A stretch of 64,000 bases of DNA from Perca fluviatilis (GCF_010015445.1 NC_053119.1:28250383-28314382); one strand, 5' to 3'; counted from the first letter of the stretch, positions 37,405 to 50,912 are shown. Notes: generated by a model from the sequence alone, not told the origin. Numbers and translations: made by a program.

Positions 37405-37470
<66 letters not shown>
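37405..37470. repeat. (TG)n microsatellite, inverted relative to the two CA arrays
   Basis: About 33 TG units. It lies 436 bases after the second CA array in the opposite orientation, so the single strands could pair. Confidence 0.98.
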
Positions 37471-37471
<1 letters not shown>

Positions 37472-37639
37472 CCTCATGTGGGTTTATGTGTGTGCCGGCG
37501 TAAAACGTGGAATTTGCGCGAGCTGGGTCAGCCGTTCCTTATTCAGTTGGTCGGGAGTTTTATTTTCCTCTTCAGAGCGTTCTCGGCTCCAGTCTGTCTC
37601 CACTGTGGTATTCCTGACACATCACAGGTGAAGGCATAG

Positions 37640-39788
37640 AGCAACTGCACACGGCACAGAATGTTAATGCAAAGGAAAGCATTAGGGGGAAGGGGACTGT
37701 CCTTTTTCAACATAACACTCAATCATCATCCATTTTAACAAGCCTGCCCCTCACATAATGACAAGTGAACGGCAGTTTTGTGACGGCTGAGGGGTCCATC
37801 AGATTAACAAATTGTGAAGGCATTCAGAGTGCAGGGAGTGGAAGACATTTTTGAATTGTCCAAGATTTCTCTGATAAGGCACCACAGGCATAATAATTTG
37901 CTAGTTCTGAAAATACTACAGGGTGCTCACATACATAAGGAAGCAGCCCTAGCATCATGACTCATGCCAGTTTATAAAGAGGCAGCACAACAAATAGGAC
38001 TGGAGTTAAAGGTCTCACTGGCCTTTATCTGAGCTACTTTTTTTGGTACCAGGGACAGCACATATGTGACTTTCAGGTTCAACAATTCCCCTCCACTCTC
38101 TCTGGCTCTGTGCTGCATCCACATTAATATTCATAATATCAGCTCAAATTTCATACCGCAAGTCATTACACCCAGGCGTTTTGTTACTCAAGGTGACTGA
38201 GGGAAGGTAAACATATATTTGAGGATAATGTTTGAGCAAATATTCCCAACACGACACTTTCAACCTTCTGCTACGTGGGGCTAAATGAAAGTAAACCAGG
38301 GAATTGAAAGATGCAGGAAATTGCGTCACAGCGACACTGGAAAGAGTATTACTGCCTTGCATTCTGATTCTGATTTGTCTATCATTAGTTTTAACTATTA
38401 AAAGATGGTATTTTTTTGCCTTTAATCACCACTCTTTTCATCTTTTTTGTTGTTGCTGTAATGGTATCAGCTTCGTCCAAGAAATCATGAAAAAGCGGCG
38501 TTCCGTGAGCTGTGATTGTCTCCACAAATCACAGCAAAGCTGACACATTCAGACTAGGAGCTTAAATTGATATGTGACACAGGCTATTAAACAAGCAGAA
38601 GTGATTTGTTAGCTGCACTGTCAGATATGTAATGCATTCCTGATCTGTGTCTAGATTTAGGTGTGTCCTAAGCTCAAGGCGGGGCAGACTGACATTGAGT
38701 GTTTGAATGTCAGCATTACAATGACAGGCTGAATCCGCAGGGTGTCAACATCTGTGACAGCCTGGGTATCAGGGTTAGAGGTCTTCCTCTGTCTGGTCCA
38801 CGAATGTCTGCACACCCACCGCGACCGCAAATATCACCCCCATATTTCTGCTTATTGTTGCACCTTTTCAAGAATAAGGCAAATCGAATTAGCTTTTTAA
38901 ATGTGCTGACAAGGAATTTCTAACAGAGATTAGGGCCCTACAATGTTCTCTATCTTGAGTGGGTCTGACACACCAATCACAATAGATAACAGGGATATAG
39001 AGCATGAATAAGACACAAAAACAGAGCCACGTGACTGGACAGAAATGGGCACTGCTAGGCTAGAAGCATCCGCAATAAAAAGAAATCACGCCATGTTGAC
39101 AATCTCTGATAATGAAATGTCTTCATTGAGAGCTCTTAGGTTGGTTTGTTTTCAGAAGTAGCTATTGGAATAACCAAGTGCACTGTGGGAGTCCAGAAAC
39201 ATATCCTGCATGTAATAAGATGCAGAATGGGTAATTAATAAGTATTCTTCAAAAAGGTAGCTTATACACATTCCTTTCCTCTCACTCTTAAGATTTGTTC
39301 TATACAGTGCTTCCAGACGGCCAGGCATAGCTGCAGGGCAAAGTTATTTTGCTTAGTAAAACAAATGTGGAAGATCCTCAAGGTGACACTGATTTGATAC
39401 GGCTTACAGTGGAAAATGTAGCAAAAGTCATCACTCAGGCAAGCATCCTGTTAGGAATGAATAACTGATTTGAGGTAGACGGTAAAAATAGAAAAGAAAA
39501 ACAAAACAAATACTAGCAGTGGATTTGGAGAAAAAAAAAAAAAAAAGGATCACTTGGACTTTTTGTTAACTCAGTTGACAATATGTACTACTAACTATCA
39601 CTACGCACACACGTGCAAGTGCACACACGCACACACACCCACACACACACACGGCACAGGGTGAGAATACAGAGGTGAATTAGGCTGACATTCTGTGCTC
39701 TGGGGCTGGTTAACCACAGCACAGATGCATGTCATTTGGGGAGGTAAGGAATGATTTAAACAGCTGTTAGAACAGACAACAGCCACAC
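37640..39788. other. Non-coding stretch, nothing recognised
   Basis: No repeats or exons were identified apart from an A homopolymer (39531-39546) and a short impure CA tract (39605-39652). Confidence 0.4.
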
Positions 39789-40290
39789 TTAAAGGGGCGC
39801 TATGCGCTCGCTTTTTGCTCACAGGTTTCTCTATAGAGCTCCCCCTACAGCTTCGGAATAGATATTTGGCAGCTCCTACGTTTACTCGTGTCTGACTCCT
39901 TGCTCGGTCAGTCTGCCGTTTATCTTTCTCTGTTCCTCCGACAATGCTTTCCTAGCTTTCTGCTTCTTTTTTGCCAGCTCAGCCATGACGATAGTGTGAA
40001 AAACTCCATCACTACCTTGTTAGCTGGTTCCTGAATGGGCGTGTATGTGTGCAGTGCCGTGAAGCAATGTGTTACATCGCGAGACCTGATATCACGAGAT
40101 ACTTCCAGACGCTGAGGCCAGCGACTCGCCAGCCGAAAGTTGCAAGGGTGGTTTTTCCACTCACAGGCCCTAGGGGGGAGCGAGACGACCACCATTCAAC
40201 TCGAAAATAGTCATATAACCATTCCAATGACTCCGAAGCTGTTCAGTTATGGTAAATTAAGCTAAAAAAAACTGCATAGATCCCCTTTAA
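39789..40290. mobile_element. TTAA-bounded miniature transposon, family 3 (complete copy)
   Basis: The left end TTAAAGGGGCGCTATGCGC mirrors the right end, whose other strand reads TTAAAGGGGATCTATGCAG; both begin at TTAA. The 502-bp interior has no transposase and includes a GC-rich central part. The right 130 bp occur again, inverted, at 63523. The ends suggest a piggyBac-like origin, with mobilisation in trans. Confidence 0.85.
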
Positions 40291-42200
40291 CTGAAGGAGA
40301 GAGCCTTTTGATCTGTGATGACACTTGGAGCAGTAAATACTTAACGAAATGAACAAAATCAGCATAAGCTGTTACTTTAAAGTAACTACTGGCTTAACAT
40401 GTCTGATGCTGCTCATTCTTCATCTAATATCTTATAGTTGTGTTTTGTGCATAATACGCTTCATAATTTGTATGCAAAATGTACAGTAGTTACTAACTTA
40501 CAGTATATTTTGCACTTGCAAAGTTGATTAACTCAGCGAAGTCAGTCCTCAACATGATATTATTACTACTTTTAGTATAACTCATTAGTTGCTAGTTTCT
40601 GTTAATACGCCATGGTCTGCCAGGGTTGGAAAATGCATGAACTACTGTACACATGACTGTGAGAAGCCCTCATTTTGTTTTACAGAACATTAAGCAGAAC
40701 TTTGACACCTGAAGTTTGTCTATGAGAACACTGTGGCTAAAGGTAAGCGTTTGAAGCAGGATAAGCCAAAAATGATCACAGCAAAGGAAGAGGGATCACA
40801 GCGTACAAGTGTCATCTCTGTGGATTGAGCCCTAGTCCACACAGGAGGATTAATACATGGGTTTCAGCTGACTGCCCTCTGGATTATGCCTTTCCCTGAT
40901 AAGAGAAATCTGAGCTCAGCACCCTGTGCATGCAGAGCCAGATAGAGTTGTGATTACAGTGTGGACGAGAGCTCCTTGCCAGGACCTTCATTTAGCTGGC
41001 CCTCCCCATCCATGCATCCATGTTTAATGCGGCCTTGAGCACAGGCTCACAGGCCCAGGCCCAAGGGATACTCATTACAAGGCTGGCACGCAGATCTCAG
41101 GCCCCGCCAAGACCCAGGTATCGACAACCTCAGCAGGTCAAAAGCAAGATGACAGAATAATAAACCCCCACTCTTTTGCCATAACACTGCAATGCAGTGT
41201 TCTCTGGTATTCTCCCCACACACAATATGCCCAATCAGTACACTGATGATTTAGTAGTAATATATTGGCATTAAAAAGAAAGACTACTGAATCTTGCAAA
41301 ACATCTCAATTTAGACATAAGCGTTTCCCCAGACAGCATGTCAAGAAAATGCTACATGGAAAATGTAATTTTCTATTCAAGGTCCCACATTATTAAATTT
41401 CTATGATGTTGTCTTAAATATAATATGACTGAGGATATACATAATCTACTCCTTCAGTTACAGCCTACAAAGCAGAAATGACTGGGAAGGATGTGAAGAG
41501 GGCATATTGCCCTGAGGTGGCTTCATTTCTTTGAAAATATACCTCTTAAATACTCGTTTTAAGATATGTACCTATTTCCATGTAATATTAGGCAGTGTGT
41601 GCGCAGCAGGTTCTGCGCCTACCTACCAGAGGGGTGCCTGTATGGTCACGGTTTACTAACGGGTTGAAGGCAGCTACCAGCAGGCATCCTGTTCAGCTAG
41701 TGATTCCCTTCCTCACTACAATCTCATTTTCCTTGAAATTTAGCTTGGGGGTTCAACAAAGCAATTCTCAGTTGCTAGCTATTTTAACTTGCCGTCTATA
41801 GGTCCCCTTGGCTCACTGGTCACAGTGCTTACAATAGTTGTCGTTTGAAGAGTTTACCATATCATTATCCTTCAGCACTGTTCAACAAGCTTTTGTCACA
41901 GGCTAGCTCTAAAACAGATACCTCTTTCCAGACTCTTTGGATACGGAGTATCACTCTTACTACAGCCTCATACACACACTGCTTCAACATGCGCAGAAAT
42001 CCAAAGCTTGATGGACCCGCTGTGCGTAGTTACAGCTGCTAAGCTATGATCGAACCAACGCTGTTCGGGGGAGGGGTTATGCGAACTGTCAATTGAGAGA
42101 CTGTTGGCAAAAAGAAAAGTTTTGAGCCCACTAACATGTACATTTTCCTCCATCATTCATTACCACATACCTGCCATTTGGAGTGTGTATTCACACACTA
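40291..42200. other. Non-coding stretch, one possible unassigned repeat
   Basis: The part at about 41590-42080 has a base composition and short phrases (GCTAAGCTATGATCGAACCA, GTTCGGGGGAGGGGTTATGC) suggestive of an interspersed repeat, but no termini were found. The rest shows nothing recognisable. Confidence 0.3.
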
Positions 42201-42961
42201 TTAAAGATGCAGTAGGTAAGTCTAACTTTCCGCCATATTTGCTGAAACTGACCCTATGTTCCAGTAAAACTACATGAATTATGTAATATAAAAAAAATCC
42301 AGCTCCTCTGGCACCACCTACAGCCTGTAGTGCGATTGGCAAAATTCCACCGCTCCCGGTTGATTTTCTCCAATCAGGACCACAGGGGGTGTCTATCTGC
42401 CTGTCAAACACTGCTCATGCACGCACTCGCATATAAGAGCGTTCTCCCCTCCCCCCTCCCTGCGCACGAGCTGCAGAAAGGTTTCCCTAAACTCGGGTGA
42501 ACATTGGAGTGGCTTTTCAGAGGGGGCGTGAGCTCCGGGATTTTAAAGATCTGAAGAACGATGCAGATGTAGCCACATTTCTTCTCGACAGGTAACATAA
42601 TTACGATGAATGATTTATCTTTCACTTGGTTATTAGTAGTCAAAAGTCCACAAAGCTATGTTGGTGAGGATAATAGTAACGTTAGCACAGTGGTCGGTCT
42701 GATATGATGGAGAAATGGCTAACGCTAGCCTGCTAGTTAGCATCGTTTTACGGTTGGTGAGTAAACATTGTGTTATTGTTTAGTTATTGAAAATGTTGTC
42801 TGACATGCCGGTCGGCAGTTCTGTCAAACTCCCTTGTGTGGGAGGGGCTTAGGGGACGGTTTGGGCTGCAGCAGAAAGGGGGGAGGGACTGAGAAGTTGT
42901 CGATGTTCAAATTTGTTGGCAAAGTCCTGGCTCTTCACAATCTTACCTACAGCAGCTTTAA
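42201..42961. mobile_element. TTAA-bounded miniature transposon, family 4 (complete copy)
   Basis: The left end TTAAAGATGCAGTAGGTAAG and the right end read on the other strand, TTAAAGCTGCTGTAGGTAAG, agree at 18 of 20 positions and both start at TTAA. The 761-bp body has no transposase; the frame at 42834-43076 is incidental and runs past the element end. The left 200 bp recur at 46592. Probably piggyBac-like and non-autonomous. Confidence 0.85.
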
Positions 42962-45900
42962 TGTGAGTGATGTTTGTGTCCTCACCAGTAGGTCATCTCA
43001 TACTTTCCGTTACGATTTGTTTTCAATACTATTGTCTAAATGTAGTTCCACATTTCAGCCACCCATGGTTCTCTAAACATACCAACTCTTTCTGTGTAGT
43101 AGACATGAATAATTAACTCAAGAGATGCTATTCCAACTTAGCTAAGTTGTGTTCTACTTCATGTAGGAGTCTCAAAATCGAAAAGAAAATGAAATTCAGT
43201 CAATTTAAATTGAACAGAACAAAGTACTGATTGAACATCTTGGATCATATTTGAATATACAGTAAACAGATGAAAACATATCCTACACAAGGGCCTCCAT
43301 ATATTCAGAAGACTTTATAAAAATGTCATTTAAGTTTCCACAGTGTTCGCTTTATGGCAAGGTTTAAAAGAGCTAACCACGACTCCACTTCTTCACCTAA
43401 AAAAATCATCGACTGACAAGAGAAGAGCATCTGTTAAGTGGCCTACTGGTAGCAGCTCTTTCGAGTGACCTATTAATTCACATCCAGCTGCACCACTTTG
43501 TCACTTAGCCTCTCCATCTTCTTCCTTCTTCCCAATAGCCTCAGCTACCCTCTCAATAAAGCATCATCCTGCTGGGTAAAATAGGCAACTCCACTTCAAT
43601 ATGTGTCTTCGAAAGACACATATTCTGTGTTACCCATGGGTTTCTGAAGTGCTGCCACTCTCACTTGCCTTGCCATTTGACAGTGGCTTTGGTGATATGA
43701 CGTTCACAGCAAGAGTCATTTGAGGTGGCTCTTCACTGGAGAACGAATATGAACTCCATCCATTTGTGATGGATTGGGTGGGAAATAAAAATAAGGAAAT
43801 GCAATCTACAATGCCTTGATCATCACGTTTGAAGAGAAGCTGAAGCGATGCTCTTTTGATGGCATCCACTGCCATTTACAACCCGCAACAACAACAGCAC
43901 AGAAAGCAGTTCTTAGTTTAAAACGGCAAATTATAAAAGGAAAGGCAGTGGCAATCTTCTTCTGCAACTAACCTGTAAATTCACAACTGATGATGAGAAA
44001 ATTACTCTCTCAGTAACGGACCCTTTAAAACTGCCTTTTAGAGTACACTGATGAAAACTGCTAATGTTGCAATTTTGGTAAAATGCAAAGGAAAAAAACT
44101 GATGAAATGCTGAGACTCAATAAAAAGCAAACCTTGAGCTCTTTCTGTTAGTATGACATCAGCTACAACTATACTAGCTACTAATATTTGTTTGTTTGTT
44201 GTTTTGTAACCTTCCATGTAACCCTCTACTCCTCGTACGAACAAGGCCCTGACCTCGTGATTATAGTCAGGATCTCTGCAGATTTGGGCCAGTGACGAAG
44301 AGTGCTGCAAGTGTGTTGGATGAGGTACAATGCTCCAGTAGATGGATAACTTTTTTGGCCGATTAAAGAACCGTGTGGCTGTGACCCTGTGGCGTGATGC
44401 AGGTCACTAAGCTAAGTGGATGGCTGTCGGAGCTGGTGTTCGGTTGCAGCAAGCTAAACAACTCTGCTTCCTAAGTCACAACCCTGATCCCTTCATCTGT
44501 GTCTATGCCCTCCTATGCTGATTCCTTCTCTCCTGCCCACTTGTGCTTTCCCAACTTTCCTTCCATCCCTCTTCTCTTTAACTTTTTGAATAACTCAATT
44601 TCTCCCCAAAATATAATCATCCAAGTCTAGCCTCTATTTCATCTCCTCCAAGTGCTTTCAGAATCCCAATTCTCCCTCTCTCTCTCCCCCCCTCCAGCCA
44701 CCTCTGTTGGTGTCCTCTCTATTCAGAGAGATAAAAGATGGTGGTCCTGCTGTCTGAAGGCTTGGTAAAAGGCTGCTAATGTGAAAAGTAAGTGCACAAC
44801 ACTGCGAGATGTAAGCCTCTTTCGATTTGACTTAATGATTCATTATTCTGTGTTGCCATAACGCCAATCATTTAAATTATTCCTAAGTGAATTACTTCAT
44901 AAACAAACAGTATGTCACGCTGTGTGTTTGTATAAGACACTCAGAGAGGTGCATGTTTGTGACTGCTTCTGTATACTTTTTTTTTTTAAACTCTTTTTGT
45001 TGAACCATGTGTGTTCATGGATTTGAATTTGCTTGTGCATCCAAGCGGATTTTCCTTTTTTGTCTGTCTGTGCCTGGAAGGTCCCATACTGTCACATTTG
45101 GAAGGCTCATTTTGCCTGCCTCCTGTGTACTCTGTACACAAAAACTCTTGCCTTTCCCTGCACCACAGCAAGTCACGCCATCTCTGCAGAGAGAAAACAA
45201 CAATTACTATGAATCTTCAGCAAGAGGAAGAGGAAGGAAAAAAAATAAAAACATTTGGCACATCTAGGACTCCGACACCTCCACAGGATTCCCTGGGAAC
45301 AATGAAGCCCTAAGGGTTAAATGGTAGGATGATGAGGGGGGAAGCAGCCTCCCCCTCATCCCTCCTGTGCTCTCCAGTTATAGGCTTTAAGGTGTTGCTG
45401 GCACTGCTTTCTCTGCATCAGAGCCAAATATTAGTTTTCGCAGGGCTGCAACATCAACGTTTCTTGCATTGGCGCTGCAGACATATATTTGGTTTGTTGC
45501 AAATTAATTTGTCAAATTTTCTTACTGATGGCTCCAAGATGGCAGCATGTCAAGTGCAAATGTCTTGCAGGGGAGATAAACAGTGTCATTCTCCAGCTAG
45601 GTTTGAATGAAGAAATGATCACGATGACTAATGTAGGATATCAGAACACAGAGACAGTTAGAGGGAGCTGCATCCCAACCCCCTACAACTGTATTGCATT
45701 TTATTACAGCTGTAAATTAGGCTTGGGCCAGATACCAGATCAAAGCTGGTATTTACACTGAAGAAAATCAAAGCCCACTTGGAGAAGACAAGAGGAGAGA
45801 CGGCATTAACAAGGAACTACTAAATGCTCCTGTTGATATGACAGGCTTCCTCACAACAGGAGGTCAGCACACCGCCATTTCAGTCTCTCAACCAATCTAC

Positions 45901-46591
45901 ACTGCAGAAATATGTCACGTTCAAAACGAGTAAAAGTGTCCAATATCACATTTAGACCGACTCTAATGAAGATGGCATTGCCAGGCTGAAATGTGTGTGT
46001 CTGAACACATAACTGGACCCTATAAACCCTACCTACAAAATATCCTCATTGGAATGCAATTTTGCTATGGCATCATCTCTTTGTTACCACTTCAAAAGTT
46101 TCCCATTCTGTCTCTGTGTTACCCATCCAACCTCAACTTCAACTAATCTTCATCCCTGTGGCTGCACCACATCATCCTCTGCTGAGGTCACCACATCGAC
46201 TCCGCAGCTGCAGGCCCACAGACCCGCAAGTAACACTCTTCCTCTATACTAACCGGGTGAATTCCAATGTACAATTGGCCTCTATGAGAACTTGCTTCTA
46301 AAAGTTATCAGCGCTTTTATACCAGCGGCTTCCATAGGTGGTCACTTCTCTCATTTGTTTATTGATGTGTTGCATAACCTCCTTTCTCTGTCAAACTCCG
46401 TTCCTGTATTCGTACTCCTTCACTGTAGCATTATCGTGTATATAGTTAGCAGGTTGTTGTGTCATTGTGTCAGTGTTGTGTTTGTCTTTGTTAGTAATAC
46501 ATGTTTTAAATATAAAGTTGCTGCCTTGGTTTTATGCAATTTACATTCAGTCACTTTACGTATGCGATTATTTGTATCGGTTCCAGGCTAC
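42962..46591. other. Non-coding stretch, nothing recognised
   Basis: I see only short T and A homopolymers and pyrimidine-rich stretches (44650-44700). The frames at 43630-43875, 44038-44310 and 45007-45313 show no known domains, and several overlap on both strands, as expected for chance. Confidence 0.4.
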
Positions 46592-46805
46592 TTAAAGGTG
46601 CAGTAGGTAAGACTTATAAAACTAACTTTCTGTCAAATTTGCTGAAACAGACCCTATGTTCCAGTAGAACTACATGAAGAAGGTAATTTAAAATAAATCT
46701 GGCTCCTCTGGCACCACCTATAGCCTGTAGTGTGATCCATCGATCCCTGTTCAGATGCACCAATCAGGGACGGGGGTGTCTAAATGCGTGTTCACTCATC
46801 GAACA
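46592..46805. mobile_element. TTAA-ended miniature transposon, family 4 (truncated copy)
   Basis: It starts TTAAAGGTGCAGTAGGTAAG and follows the 42201 copy through GACCCTATGTTCCAGTA, GCTCCTCTGGCACCACCTA and the GGGGGTGTCTA phrase. The match is lost near 46805. The right end is missing, so this copy is a 5' fragment in the same orientation. Confidence 0.85.
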
Positions 46806-47272
46806 CACTGTGAATTATTCACCTATAAGACTGTGAAGTGCCTGTTTTTTGTTTTTTTTTACATTGAAATATTTTAACATTCCCGATTTCCTGAATGATG
46901 AATGAAGTGAGAAATATTCACAATAACACCTGTTCCATGGCCTGCATGGTTTGCACGCAAGTGCCCTGCATTAATGAAAAATGACACGTCATGTCACTTG
47001 AGAGGGTGCAGCTCATACAGAAATCTACACGAGGCTCTACACATGCACAAGCATGAACAAATGCCAAAATGCCATTTTCTCGCATTTGCATATCTATATC
47101 CTCATCCAATAATGGCCATATCATACGCATGCTCTGAATAGAAATGCATTTCAATATCTGGGTTAAGAACTAAGCTCACTTGACAAGGGATCTACAACGC
47201 ATGGTGAATTTGATACAGTACACACTACTAGCATTTAATGTAGTCTTCTTCCGCTTCCCCAGTGTCTATATT

Positions 47273-47278
<6 letters not shown>

Positions 47279-47328
<50 letters not shown>
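47279..47328. repeat. (GT)n microsatellite
   Basis: About 23 GT units, ending GTGCGTGTAG, with a shorter TATATGTGTG continuation. Confidence 0.97.
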
Positions 47329-47811
47329 AGTATATATGTGTGTGTGTTCTCACATCTGAAGTGCAGTTAGTGTATGCACAGACTCCAGTCTGACATTACC
47401 GTTCCAAACACATCGCTGCTAAACCGCAGACTTACAATATATTATCAAAGAAATAAAGTTTCTTTCACGAGTCTGCACGATCGCTTGCCCACTCTCTCTC
47501 TTGCTCTCTCCGTCTGCAAATGTTTTAAGATCACAACATTAAATCAAAATCACACCCTTAATAGAAAACGCCTGTTCAACAAAGCCAAGTTCAACTCAGG
47601 TTGAGGGAAAGGGGTTACAAACACATATAGTACAAACCAGCTATGCAACATACTTCATTAAGTCCTGATGAAAGCCGTAGATATTACACTTGCTTATCAT
47701 AAGATGCACTATTTATAGGACGAGGGCAGCGGCTCGAGGGTGGGTAGTCAATATAGTCAATGTGAATGATAATCATCGTTCTTATTTAGGTGGGGACAAA
47801 TGAGAAGTCAA

Positions 47812-48015
47812 GTCAATTTTATTTATATAGCGCCAAATCACAACAGAGGCTATCTCATGACACTTTCCATAAAACAGGTCTAGACTGTACTCCTTGATTT
47901 ACAGAGACCCAATATTCCCCCGTGAGCAAGCGCTTGGCGACGGCGGCAAGGAAAGAAACCCCATTAATGGGAAGGAACCTCGAACAGAACCGGGCTTATA
48001 GGTGGGCGGCCATCT
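47812..48015. repeat. Dispersed teleost repeat (ATTTATATAGCGCCAAATCA type)
   Basis: The block starts AAGTCAATTTTATTTATATA, continues CGCCAAATCACAACAGAGGC and ends AACAGAACCGGGCTTATAG then GTGGGCGGCCATCTGG. These phrases recur together in many fish genomes. The class is uncertain; it may be the conserved end of a larger element. Confidence 0.6.
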
Positions 48016-49609
48016 GGCTTCATAAGAAGTGACAGTAGTCTTCAGGGCTGGTGCGACACCAGGACATAGAGTTGAAGAGACAGGATACACTGCAGCACGT
48101 CTTCCCCGGAAGCTTATCAGCTGGAAAGGTTACCTGAGTCCATGTTCATTTACAGACTTTGAAGGAGACGCATGCCTCCATTTATGCCCATGCACACATT
48201 CACATATATATGTGACCATGTTAGTCTCAGCTTCGCTGTTGTTTTTACAAGGTGAAAGAGCAGGGACATCTATTCTCCCTGATGGCAAAATGGTTTTACA
48301 TAACATAACGACTGATAGCTTGTGACATACGGGGCCGTGTAATTGTGACACTTTGTATCTCAGACTTGGAAAGGCCTGGTGGCACATGCTAAAATATCCT
48401 CTGTGGTCACATCGGGGGAGGGGCTGATCCACTTCATCGCGCTGGTACAATCACAGGTTGAGACATGGAGTAAGGCAACTTGGGATGAAGCTTTTAGGTA
48501 GAAGAAATTAGCTTTCACCACTATTACACATTGCTAGCTCCCCCTCTGCTCTCCCCTTCACATTGCTTCATGCTCCCAGCGGCAGGGCCAGGAGGACGGA
48601 TGGATTCACTACCGTTCTGTCCAAGTGCCAAATCTCATCTACAGGCCCATTAGTCAAACTGATGTACGCAGCAATGTAAACTCAGTCCTGCAATCAGCAA
48701 GGGTAACCCAGGTAACCCAGGCTAAAACAGAGTCCACTTATTCTGTAATTGCTATCATATTTGGAGGTTGAATCAGCAATTTATGAAATGGCATTGGCTG
48801 CAACACTAGAATAGTATGAATCTGAGCTACAAATTAAATAATAGAAGAAAACAGATGATTGGATATTCCCCTTGAAGAAAAGAGTGATGCCAGGGAGGAA
48901 TTCTACCTGGAGTCAAAAAAATTGTTAAGCTTTAAAACTACTGGCTAAACACTTTACTTCCAAGTGACTTTAAGGTGAGACACTGTTCAAAGGGCAAACA
49001 TCTTGCTCACTTTACTCCTGGCTCAGTCCTTTCAGGAGGCAGTGCAACTGGACTTTGGGGAAAACTTTGGACATGGACTCTTAAAACGTTAGATTGCTCC
49101 AAATAAAGATTGGAATCTCAAAAAAATAAAATAAAAAAAACCTCAAGGGGGTCATTCAGAGTAATTGGTAGACATCTTGTCAATCTTTTCAATTGAAAAA
49201 GAAGGCAAATTCCCTTTTGGCTCCTGTTTAATCAATCACTGATCCTAATTAAACGGGTTGATAAGATGTAGCCAATATCTAATGTAGAGTTGGAGTCTTT
49301 CTCTCGCTCTGTCTCTGCCTCCATCTTTGTTCTCATCGTTAGAGTGAGAACAAAAAGATTTTTTTTTACAATGAAAAGGTGTGCAAACCTGATCTAATCA
49401 TATGCTTATTTTGAACTTTTTGCCACCAACATAAAAATGACGATAAAATGATCTCGATAATTTCCACTATACATTTAAGAGATTCATTTTTGAGTCTGTT
49501 TTCCTCTACCTACAAAACATTACACGAACTGACAATCGTACAGCAGCGAGACTCTTATTTAACATTTACTATATTGCCTTTTTATATATCCTCAGAGAGA
49601 AGTGGGAGA

Positions 49610-50567
49610 GACAAGAGGATTGAAAGAGCAGTTGGAGTATGTAAAAGAGTGGTCAGTGCCTTCTCTTGGAAAAAGAAGAAAGACCTGGCAGCAGATCAAG
49701 GGGAGCTAACACTACCCCAGCACAAGATGGTCGCATACAAGATGGGGGTCACGTCAAAAGATGGTAGAGAGAGTGCTGGAACAAGAGAAGGCCATCACAC
49801 AGGTCTTGTCAACAGACAAAAAAGACCAGGCATTTGGTTACCACGTTGCAAGATATCGACATCCTTGAGTCAGTCGGATCCACAAGGCAATGAATCCACT
49901 TGTATACTTCACCGATGCCCTCTCTGGGGAAGAATATGTCAGTGTATCTTACCCTCAAACCCAATGAGGTGTTAAAGCATGACAATGACCAAACCATTAA
50001 ATATTTAATCGAGAACTATAATGACATGCTCAATGATGACCTCCTTGACATAGCATCATAGATTTAAGACCAAGTACATGAAGGAGGAGAAGACTGACAC
50101 CGTAAAAGTCAGAGCCACAGAAGCAAGAGCTGAGGGAGGAGTTGCTGCACCTACACCTACATCTACACCAGCAAAGAAGCAAAAGAAGACACTCATTCTC
50201 ACTCCTATAGCGTAAAATATGGACGCTTGGGCATGTGCCTTTGGCGTTGTTATTGACGCTAAATGTCTCCTCCTACACCAGTGCCACATCAGGTCTTACA
50301 GAACAGCTGGCTATTGAAGCTGAACTGAAAAACTACCTGCTAGCTCCTAATGTAGACAGTGAGACCAATCCCCTGGCATGCTGAAAGATCCATGGAACAG
50401 CCTTTCCCAGAGTTAGCTGCCTGGCAAAACGCTACCTTTGCATAACTGCCACCAGTTTCCCCTCAGAACATGCTTCAGCACAGGTGGCAACATTGTATCC
50501 TGCCATAGGGCAGCTTTAAAGCCTGAGACGGTCGCCAGATTAGTCTTTCTTGCAAAAACAATTGTAG
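49610..50567 (+). pseudogene. Decayed hAT transposase, ZBED-like
   Basis: Translated pieces in shifting frames line up with fish ZBED-type hAT transposases: GVCKRVVSAFSWKKKKDLAA, then QHKMV, WGSRQKMVERVLEQEKAITQ, LQDIDILESV, MNPLVYFTDALSGEEYVSV, RFKTKYMKEEKTDTVKV, and finally LTEQLAIEAELKNYLLAP and WP-type dimerisation sequence (KIHGTAFPRVSCLAKRYLCI, ATSFPSE). The last parts form the hAT C-terminal dimerisation domain. At least four frame changes and several stops separate them (for example TGA in LACxKIHG near 50382). The N-terminal BED zinc finger and most of the catalytic core are missing. Such transposases move DNA by cut and paste; this one cannot. Confidence 0.85.
50205..50262. repeat. 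Short hairpin-like insertion within the hAT transposase relic
   Basis: The segment begins TAGCGTAAAATATGGACGC and ends GCGTTGTTATTGACGCTA, imperfect mirror images. It falls between the KKQKKT and SGLTEQ parts of the transposase remnant, where the family has a short variable linker. It looks like a small insertion or tandem-repeat unit. Confidence 0.4.
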
Positions 50568-50865
50568 TGAAGTTGCCAAGAATGTGCAATATTCAAAAAA
50601 TTTTACAGTAGCATAACCATCTTAAACATTTAAGTTTTATTTTATTTTCATTAATCAATGTTCAGTGTACTACCTCTAAAATGTTTGAGACACTTAAAAC
50701 AAGGCATTTGATGTGATGGAAATCACAGCAGTTCTTTACATATGTATTATTCTATTTTCTTTATTCAGAGTTTAACATAAATCCATGTTGGTTCTGTTGA
50801 AGGTTTGTCACCTATTTGTTCTGATAATAAATTATTGTATATTAATTTATAAACCATAATTAACC

Positions 50866-50871
<6 letters not shown>

Positions 50872-50912
<41 letters not shown>

